This document shows positions 5,710-10,458 of a DNA stretch of 10,458 nucleotides, piece by piece (the first letter of the stretch is position 1; each line of letters begins with the position of its first letter). The notes beneath the pieces were generated by a model. It saw only the letters and a program-made list of their open reading frames with translations, had not been told where the DNA came from and ran no database searches. Source of the DNA: JBFJVZ01 sp041623895 (GTDB lineage Bacteria > Planctomycetota > Planctomycetia > Pirellulales > Pirellulaceae); contig JBFJVZ010000286.1 of assembly GCA_041623895.1 (NCBI GenBank), forward strand, positions 1 to 10,458, in the 5' to 3' direction. Both the position numbers and the translations under genes were made by a program.

Positions 5710-5959
5710 CGGCCGACGGATTCGATTGCTTCACAGACCGGTTGCCTTCCTGGGCACTTTTGCTCGCACGGTTAGTGTGCGATGATTCGGTCTAAAGGCG
5801 GAGCGTTTTCACCCGGTATTTTTCAGGCTGGCTTCCGAATATGAACGGATGCCGTTCGATAACCCCGGTCCTGGCGATAGCTCAGTATCGACGGTTCGAC
5901 GCGGCGACCTCGAAATCCAATACGAACGACGGGCGCTTGCGGAAGCAGGCGGATGAGTT
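5710..5959 (+). other. Long rpsJ-rplC intergenic region, possible structured leader
   Basis: This 250-nt gap lacks a convincing gene, while every other gap in the operon is below 70 nt. AGACCG (5735-5740) can pair with CGGTCT (5788-5793), enclosing a hairpin of TCGCAC (5764-5769) with GTGCGA (5777-5782). An overlapping strand, ACCGG (5737-5741), can instead pair with CCGGT (5813-5817), which sits just before a five-T run (5819-5823). CGATA (5875-5879) and TATCG (5886-5890) form another small hairpin. No good promoter was found. The pairings are short and could be chance. Confidence 0.4.
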
Positions 5960-6646
5960 ATGTCACCATCAATCCTAGGCCGAAAAGTCGGGATGACTCA
6001 GATTTACTCGGACGACGGCACGGTTATTCCCGTGACCGTGGTCCAAGCGGGTCCGTGTCAGGTGCTGCAGGTTCGCAGTCAAGATCGTGACGGTTACCAG
6101 GCCGTTCAATTGGGTTTCCAGGACAAGCCTCGCCGCTTGGCAAGCCGCAGTGAACGTGGGCACGTCGCCAAGCTGGAAAGCAAGCGATCAAAGAAACGCG
6201 CCGGCGCCGGCATCGAATTGCTTGCCAAGGCTGACTGTGAACCGCAGCGGTTCATTCGGGAATTTCGCGGCGAGTCGGAGTTGGAAGTCGGGGCCACCGT
6301 TACCGTCGAACAGTTTGCCGACGTCAAACGCGTGGACGTGACCGGCACCAGCAAGGGCCGTGGCTTTTCGGGCGTCATGAAGCGGCACAATTTCCACGGT
6401 CAGCGGGCGTCCCACGGTGTCAAGAAAGTTCACCGTCATGCCGGCGGTACCGGATGTAGTGCCTCCCCGAGTCGCTTGTTCAAAGGGCGACGCATGTCGG
6501 GACAATACGGCAACACCAAAACAACGACGCGAAACCTGGAAGTTGTCCGCGTCGACGCTGAGAACAACTTGCTGTTGATTCGAGGTGCAGTGCCCGGGCC
6601 CAACGGCGGGTTCGTGACGGTTCGCGAAACAAACAAGGTGGGTTGA
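5960..6646 (+). CDS. rplC: 50S ribosomal protein L3
   Basis: L3 is an early assembly protein of the 50S subunit that reaches the peptidyl transferase region. The 228-residue product starts with ILGRKVGMTQIY and carries the family signature GTSKGRGFSGVMKRHNF (129-145). Gln148 aligns with the glutamine that PrmB methylates in E. coli L3. It ends with NLLLIRGAVPGPNGG, as in other L3 proteins. A basic insertion of roughly 15 residues (about 71-85, KLESKRSKKRAG) makes it longer than E. coli L3 (209). The ATG at 5960 has AGGCGGA upstream. The stop is 5 nt before the rplD start, so the two are tightly coupled. Confidence 0.97.
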   Translation: MSPSILGRKVGMTQIYSDDGTVIPVTVVQAGPCQVLQVRSQDRDGYQAVQLGFQDKPRRLASRSERGHVAKLESKRSKKRAGAGIELLAKADCEPQRFIREFRGESELEVGATVTVEQFADVKRVDVTGTSKGRGFSGVMKRHNFHGQRASHGVKKVHRHAGGTGCSASPSRLFKGRRMSGQYGNTKTTTRNLEVVRVDAENNLLLIRGAVPGPNGGFVTVRETNKVG

Positions 6647-6651
6647 TCAGC

Positions 6652-7296
6652 ATGGCCACGTTAACTGTGTATGACGAGTCGGGCAGCGAAGTCGGCAAAT
6701 ACGACATTGACACCGAACAGATCGCCGATCGGATCAGCAAGCAGTTGTTGCATGATGTGGTCGTGATGTATCAGGCAAATCTGCGGCAGGGTTCGCACAA
6801 CTCGCGAACTCGCGGGGAAGTCAGCGGAAGTAAGAAAAAAATGTACCGCCAGAAGGGAACGGGCAATGCTCGGGCTGGCGGCAAACGAACCAATGTGCGC
6901 CGCGGCGGAGGTGTGGCCCGCACGATCAAGCCTCGTGATTACAGCTACCGTTTGCCACGCAAGGCTGTGCAAGCGGCTACCCGGATGGCGATCCGATCCA
7001 AAATTGATGATGGTGAAGTGGTGGTCATCGACAAGCTTGGCTTTGACGGGCCGAAGACATCAAAAATGGCCGGCGTGTTGAAGGCGCTTGGGCTCGACGG
7101 CACCACGACACTGGTTGCTACCGCCGCCCACGACGCAGCGGTTTACAAGAGCGGTCGCAACATCGCCGGGGTTAATGTGCAGCCGGTCCGCGAGTTAAAT
7201 GCGTTGTCGGTGCTGAAGCCCCGCCGCATGCTGGTAACCAAAGAAGCGTTGGACAAGATCAAGGACGGGACCTTTGCCGCCGGAGAAGCGAGTTGA
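6652..7296 (+). CDS. rplD: 50S ribosomal protein L4
   Basis: L4 binds 23S rRNA and lines the exit tunnel with a long loop. In E. coli it also represses the S10 operon by acting on the mRNA leader. The 214-residue product shows the core motif RQGSHNSRTRGEVSGSKKKMYRQ (from about 45) with KGTGNARAG and the Arg/Gly-rich tunnel loop RTNVRRGGGVARTIKPRDYSY (about 79-99), then the C-terminal Rossmann-like half with VVVIDKL and RNIAGVNV. The ATG at 6652 is preferred over an in-frame TTG at 6643 because AAGGTGGG ends 9 nt before it and because the family starts with a short MxxLxV strand. Whether this L4 is an autoregulator is unknown. Confidence 0.97.
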   Translation: MATLTVYDESGSEVGKYDIDTEQIADRISKQLLHDVVVMYQANLRQGSHNSRTRGEVSGSKKKMYRQKGTGNARAGGKRTNVRRGGGVARTIKPRDYSYRLPRKAVQAATRMAIRSKIDDGEVVVIDKLGFDGPKTSKMAGVLKALGLDGTTTLVATAAHDAAVYKSGRNIAGVNVQPVRELNALSVLKPRRMLVTKEALDKIKDGTFAAGEAS

Positions 7297-7342
7297 AGGT
7301 CCTGGGCCTCGCCCTGATCGACCAAAAAGCAAGTGAATTGAC

Positions 7343-7666
7343 ATGACACGAATTCAACCTCCCCTCAAGCCCGCTGGCGGCATCCAGTTGGAACCGCATC
7401 AGATTTTGTTGCGGCCGCTGGTGACAGAAAAGGGCGTGCACCGCGCCTCGCGTCATAATCAGTATGCTTTCGAGGTTCATCGTGATGCGACAAAGTATGA
7501 CGTGAAACGAGCGGTCGAAGAGCTGTTTGATGTCAAAGTCGCCAAAGTACGTACGCAGAACCGCAAAGGTAAGATTCGTCGCTACCGTTGGCGTTTCGGC
7601 CGTACGGCGGATTGGAAGCGTGCCATTGTGCAGCTGGATCCTGATCACCGAATTGACTTCTTCTAG
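7343..7666 (+). CDS. rplW: 50S ribosomal protein L23
   Basis: L23 lies at the exit of the peptide tunnel and is the docking site for trigger factor and signal recognition particle. The 107-residue product has LLRPLVTEKGVHRA (22-35), YAFEVHRDATKYDVKRAVEELF (41-62) and the signature RTADWKRAIVQLDP (87-100). The N-terminus carries about ten residues (MTRIQPPLKPAGGIQ) more than E. coli L23 before the first conserved strand. The ATG at 7343 has only a weak AAGTGA upstream, so the ribosome binding site is poor. The gap after rplD is 46 nt. Confidence 0.96.
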   Translation: MTRIQPPLKPAGGIQLEPHQILLRPLVTEKGVHRASRHNQYAFEVHRDATKYDVKRAVEELFDVKVAKVRTQNRKGKIRRYRWRFGRTADWKRAIVQLDPDHRIDFF

Positions 7667-7708
7667 GCCAACTCGCGAAGCAAATCACCGTTAACTGATA
7701 GCAGAAAC

Positions 7709-8566
7709 ATGGGAATACGAGTCTACAAGCCGACGAGCGCCGGACGACGCAACGCGTCGGTCAGCGATTTTGCTGAACTGACTCCTGGTTACAAACCAGA
7801 GAAGGCCTTGCTGCGCCCGAAACGAAAAACGGGTGGTCGTAACAATCAAGGCAAGATTACCGTTCGGCATCGCGGCGGCGGCCACAAACAGATGTATCGG
7901 ATCGTTGATTTCCGACGCGCCAAGGATGGGATTGAGGCAACGGTCGATTCGGTTCAATACGATCCTAATCGGTCGGCTCGCATCGCACTGTTGAAATACG
8001 CTGACGGCGAGAAGCATTACGTGATCGCGCCGGCAGGTTTGAAGGCCGGCCACAAGGTCATGAATGGTCCCGATGCGACACCCACGCGCGGCAACTGCAT
8101 GCCGCTGAAGAATATTCCCCTCGGTACGACGGTCTGCTGTATCGAGATGCGGGCAGGGGCCGGAGCCGTGCTGTGCCGCTCGGCCGGCACTTCGGCGACG
8201 TTGATGGCACGTGAAGCCGACTGGGCACAGATTTCTCTACCCAGTGGGGAAGTTCGACGTGTTCCCAGCTTGTGCCGCGCGACGATCGGCCAAGTCGGCA
8301 ACAGCGATCACATGAATATTCGTTTGGGTAAGGCAGGTCGATCCCGATGGCTTGGACGCCGCCCGCATGTTCGCGGTACGGCGATGAACCCCATCGATCA
8401 CCCGCATGGTGGTGGTGAAGGTCGTACCAAGGGCGGCCGGCATCCGGTCAGTCCACAAGGCAAGAGCGCCAAAGGTGGCGCCACGCGTCAAAGACGAAAA
8501 CCCAGTAACTCGTCGATCGTCCGCCGCCGCAAGAGCAAGCGGTACGGTCAACTGCATATCAAGTAG
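7709..8566 (+). CDS. rplB: 50S ribosomal protein L2
   Basis: L2 is needed for 50S assembly and subunit joining and lies close to the peptidyl transferase centre. The 285-residue product (E. coli 273) opens with GIRVYKPTSAGRRNASVSDF, has the RNA-binding core GGRNNQGKITVRHRGGGHKQ (42-61) and the C-terminal signature AMNPIDHPHGGGEGRTKGG (225-243), which contains the histidine equivalent to E. coli His229. It ends with the usual basic tail VRRRKSKRYG. The ATG at 7709 lacks a recognisable Shine-Dalgarno; the conserved N-terminus fixes the start. Confidence 0.98.
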   Translation: MGIRVYKPTSAGRRNASVSDFAELTPGYKPEKALLRPKRKTGGRNNQGKITVRHRGGGHKQMYRIVDFRRAKDGIEATVDSVQYDPNRSARIALLKYADGEKHYVIAPAGLKAGHKVMNGPDATPTRGNCMPLKNIPLGTTVCCIEMRAGAGAVLCRSAGTSATLMAREADWAQISLPSGEVRRVPSLCRATIGQVGNSDHMNIRLGKAGRSRWLGRRPHVRGTAMNPIDHPHGGGEGRTKGGRHPVSPQGKSAKGGATRQRRKPSNSSIVRRRKSKRYGQLHIK

Positions 8567-8603
8567 AAGTACCAAGAGACACACGCAAGCGTTACGAAAT
8601 TTT

Positions 8604-8873
8604 ATGAGCCGCAGCAGCAAAAAAGGACCGTACGTCGATCCCAAGCTCTTCTTCAAAGTGCAAAAGCAGAGCGCAGAGGGCGGGTCACAACCGATCAAGA
8701 CCTGGTCGCGAGCCTGCACGATTGTGCCGGAGTTTGTGGGCGTGAATTTCATGGTCCACGACGGCCGCAGGCACGTGCCGGTCAAGATCACCGAAGACAT
8801 GGTCGGTCACAAGCTGGGCGAGTTTGCTCCTACGCGAACGTTTAAAGGGCACGGAGGAAAGGCAAAACGTTAG
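8604..8873 (+). CDS. rpsS: 30S ribosomal protein S19
   Basis: S19 is a 30S head protein that contacts S13 and the A-site tRNA region. The 89-residue product matches the family from MSRSSKKGPYVDPKLF through TWSRACTIVPEFVGV to the signature HVPVKITEDMVGHKLGEFAP and TRTFKGHGG. The open frame extends far upstream across the end of rplB, but the conserved SKKGP motif fixes the start at the ATG at 8604. No clear Shine-Dalgarno precedes it (ACGAAATTTT). It lies 37 nt after rplB. Confidence 0.97.
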   Translation: MSRSSKKGPYVDPKLFFKVQKQSAEGGSQPIKTWSRACTIVPEFVGVNFMVHDGRRHVPVKITEDMVGHKLGEFAPTRTFKGHGGKAKR

Positions 8874-8910
8874 TCGGGCGTCGGCTACGAAGATTTGTCC
8901 GGAGAAATAC

Positions 8911-9270
8911 ATGGCACGATTCAACGCACATCACCGAAACGCACGAATCAGCGCCCAAAAGGTGCGTCCGCTGGCTGATTTGGTTCGCGGGCTGTATGCC
9001 GACGAGGCCCTGGATACGCTGAAGTATCAACCGCAACGCGGTGCGCGGATGCTGGAAAAGGTGATCAAGAGCGCCGTTGGTAACGCGCAGGACCCCGATC
9101 AAAACAAAGGCAAAAGCCACCGCATTGAAGAATTGGTCGTGACCGATGTCCGCATCGATGGCGCGTCCATGTTCAAACGCATTCGTCCCCGAGCGCGGGG
9201 AACGGCGTTCATGATCAAGAAACGAAGCAGCCACATTCGCGTCGGGTTGACCCCGATCGACGAAATATAA
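8911..9270 (+). CDS. rplV: 50S ribosomal protein L22
   Basis: L22 lines the polypeptide exit tunnel with a beta-hairpin; changes in its loop give macrolide resistance in other bacteria. The 119-residue product has NARISAQKVRPLADLVRG (10-27), VIKSAVGNAQ (51-60) and the signature FKRIRPRARGTAFMIKKRSSHI (88-109). GGAG lies 8 nt before the ATG at 8911, the clearest binding site in this part of the operon. The open frame extends upstream into rpsS, but the conserved start and the GGAG support 8911. Confidence 0.97.
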   Translation: MARFNAHHRNARISAQKVRPLADLVRGLYADEALDTLKYQPQRGARMLEKVIKSAVGNAQDPDQNKGKSHRIEELVVTDVRIDGASMFKRIRPRARGTAFMIKKRSSHIRVGLTPIDEI

Positions 9271-9307
9271 ACTCCTTTACTTAACATCCGTTAACGAGTC
9301 CTCACGA

Positions 9308-10018
9308 ATGGGCCAAAAAGTCAACCCCATCGCATTCCGAACCGGCATCACCCGTGGCTGGTGTAGCCGCTGGTACGCGTCCAAACAGGACTTTGCCGAT
9401 CTGCTGGTCGAAGACCGCAAGCTCCGCAATTTCATCACCAATCATCCCAAGAAAACACAATACAAGAACGCCGGAATCGACCGGATTGAAATCGAGCGGA
9501 CGCGCGATGAAGTGCGCGTAATGATGTATGTCGCTCGGCCCGGTTTGATCATCGGCAAGAAAGGCCAGGAGATCGAGATTCTGCAGGCCGAATTGCAAAA
9601 TCTGATCGGCCGCCGCATCAACTTGAAGGTTGAAGAAGTTGGTCGACCGGAATTGCAGGCTCAACTGGTCGCCGAAGACATCGCTGGACAATTGGAAAAA
9701 CGAGCGAGTTTTCGCCGCACCATGAAACGTTCGCTCGAGCAGACGATGGATGCCGGTGCCAAAGGCATCAAGATTCAATTGGCTGGACGATTGGGCGGAG
9801 CAGAAATGGCTCGCCGTGAAAAGCAGAGCTCAGGATCGATCCCGCTCAGCACACTGCAAGCAAAAATTGATTACGGGACGACTGAAGCGATGACGCCACA
9901 GGGGCACATCGGGATTCAGGTCTGGATTAACCAAGGTACTTACGGAGACGACACCGATGGCGCTGATGCCCAAACGGGTCAAGCATCGAAAATCCCAAAG
10001 AGGTCGCATAAAAGGTAG
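9308..10018 (+). CDS. rpsC: 30S ribosomal protein S3
   Basis: S3 forms the mRNA entry site of the 30S subunit together with S4 and S5 and has mRNA-unwinding activity in E. coli. The 236-residue product (E. coli 233) starts MGQKVNPIAFRTGITRGW, has a type II KH domain with GLIIGKKGQEIE (79-90), and the C-terminal signature GAKGIKIQLAGRLGGAEMARRE (150-171). The core ends at IGIQVWINQGTYG (201-213). The polar, basic tail that follows is encoded in DNA that also encodes the start of rplP: the last 20 residues lie wholly inside the rplP frame. No clear Shine-Dalgarno precedes the ATG at 9308. Confidence 0.97.
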   Translation: MGQKVNPIAFRTGITRGWCSRWYASKQDFADLLVEDRKLRNFITNHPKKTQYKNAGIDRIEIERTRDEVRVMMYVARPGLIIGKKGQEIEILQAELQNLIGRRINLKVEEVGRPELQAQLVAEDIAGQLEKRASFRRTMKRSLEQTMDAGAKGIKIQLAGRLGGAEMARREKQSSGSIPLSTLQAKIDYGTTEAMTPQGHIGIQVWINQGTYGDDTDGADAQTGQASKIPKRSHKR

Positions 10019-10373
10019 TGCGACTCGCGGTAATAAGGTCGTCTTTGGTGACTTCGGGATTCAGTCTTTGGAACCCGGCTGGATCAAAGCCACGACGATC
10101 GAAGCCGGCCGTATTGCTGCCCAGCAGTACGTGCGCGGCGAAGGCAAACTTTACATTCGTATCTTTCCCGACAAGTCGGTCAGTAGTACGCCGCTGGAGA
10201 CTCGGATGGGAAAAGGTAAGGGTGAGCCCGATTTTTGGGCCGCGGTCGTAAAACCTGGCACCATCCTGTACGAACTGGGTGGTGTCACCGAACAGCAGGC
10301 CAAGGTGTGCTTTGCTCGTTTGGCGAGCAAGTTGCCGGTCAAGGTTCGCTTCGTGGAACGTCGTTCCGCGTAG
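9957..10373 (+). CDS. rplP: 50S ribosomal protein L16
   Basis: L16 binds near the A-site tRNA and is a late assembly protein of the 50S subunit. The 138-residue product starts MALMPKRVKHRKSQRGR and has GDFGIQSLEPGWI, RIFPDKSVSSTPLETRMGKGKG (68-89) and KPGTILYELGGV (99-110), all diagnostic. Arg83, just before MGKGKG, aligns with the arginine hydroxylated in E. coli L16. The ATG at 9957 has GGAG 9 nt upstream, inside rpsC; a second ATG at 9966 would give MPKR directly. The gene overlaps rpsC by 62 nt, so translational coupling is likely. The stop codon lies in the first copy of a triplicated segment. Confidence 0.97.
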   Translation: MALMPKRVKHRKSQRGRIKGSATRGNKVVFGDFGIQSLEPGWIKATTIEAGRIAAQQYVRGEGKLYIRIFPDKSVSSTPLETRMGKGKGEPDFWAAVVKPGTILYELGGVTEQQAKVCFARLASKLPVKVRFVERRSA

Positions 10374-10428
10374 CCTGTCAGGAGGCCGCGTAGCCTGAAT
10401 AACAGGCCGCGCAGCCTAATCAAAAGGG
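10366..10428 (+). repeat. Triplicated ~20-nt segment at the rplP stop
   Basis: CCGCGTAGCCTG occurs at 10366-10377, again at 10386-10397, and as CCGCGCAGCCTA at 10407-10418, with periods of 20 and 21 nt. The first copy contains the rplP stop TAG. Each copy ends in a purine-rich AGG or AAAGGG stretch. GCCTG (10393-10397) and CAGGC (10403-10407) can also form a small hairpin. It looks like a tandem duplication of the rplP end that has since diverged. Confidence 0.6.
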
Positions 10429-10435
10429 TCAGTCA

Positions 10436-10458
10436 ATGTCCACAAATTCAGAACTGCG
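10436..10458 (+). CDS. rpmC: 50S ribosomal protein L29, N-terminal fragment
   Basis: Only the first seven codons and two bases are in the window, reading MSTNSEL. The identification rests on position (rpmC follows rplP in nearly all bacterial S10 operons), on the ELR-like start typical of L29, and on AAAGGG (10423-10428) 7 nt before the ATG. The gene continues past the right edge. L29 would lie near the peptide exit tunnel beside L23. Confidence 0.7.

Noticed and set aside
5873..5945. tRNA-like start (GGCGATAGCTCAGT) with a nearby GGTTCGA string
   Set aside because: The two motifs are far too close together for a tRNA, no anticodon arm or matching acceptor stem can be drawn, and the match appears accidental.
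5841..5978. 45-codon open frame in the rpsJ-rplC gap overlapping the rplC start
   Set aside because: No ribosome binding site precedes its ATG, its translation resembles nothing I know, and such a length is expected by chance. It could be revisited if relatives keep it open.
8878..8893. CGTCGGCTACGA near the rpsS-rplV gap, similar to the right arm of the element at 1-79
   Set aside because: Only about ten bases match and there is no partner arm, so a repeat remnant cannot be supported.
1..10458. CRISPR array, transposase, phage or defence genes
   Set aside because: No regularly spaced direct repeats with unique spacers and no integrase, transposase or nuclease gene was seen on either strand. 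The SprT-like gene alone does not make a defence system.

Overview
The window looks like chromosomal DNA from a planctomycete, probably of the Pirellulales (Rhodopirellula/Blastopirellula-like). Four things suggest this: a moderately GC-rich composition, r-protein genes often lacking a clear Shine-Dalgarno, short palindromic intergenic repeats of the kind I associate with these genomes, and accessory proteins of planctomycete style. The assignment rests on recognition, not on a search.

Left part (1-5300) holds five accessory genes. Two minus-strand genes come first: a double zinc-ribbon membrane protein (200-715) and a SprT-like HExxH metalloprotease (835-1689). A plus-strand gene follows (1981-3723), encoding a 580-residue secreted or membrane-anchored helical protein with a Met-rich acidic linker and a good sigma70-type promoter. 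Two more minus-strand genes come next: a putative lipoprotein (3793-4458) and a DUF2752 membrane protein (4690-5178). The gaps carry inverted repeats, including a 67-nt REP/MITE-like element at the left edge and a short GC-rich repeat at 4648-4675.

Right part (5383-10458) is the S10 ribosomal protein operon in canonical bacterial order: rpsJ, rplC, rplD, rplW, rplB, rpsS, rplV, rpsC, rplP, and the first codons of rpmC. These proteins build the 30S subunit (S10, S19, S3) and the 50S subunit (L3, L4, L23, L2, L22, L16, L29). The operon has a plausible promoter at 5272-5300 and two hairpins in the short rpsJ leader. It also has an unusually long 250-nt gap between rpsJ and rplC, a 62-nt rpsC/rplP overlap, and a tandemly triplicated segment at the rplP stop.

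I see no CRISPR array, transposase, phage gene or defence system. The most interesting material is non-coding: the rpsJ leader, the rpsJ-rplC gap, the rplP-rpmC triplication and the palindromic repeats. None of these amounts to a demonstrated new system.
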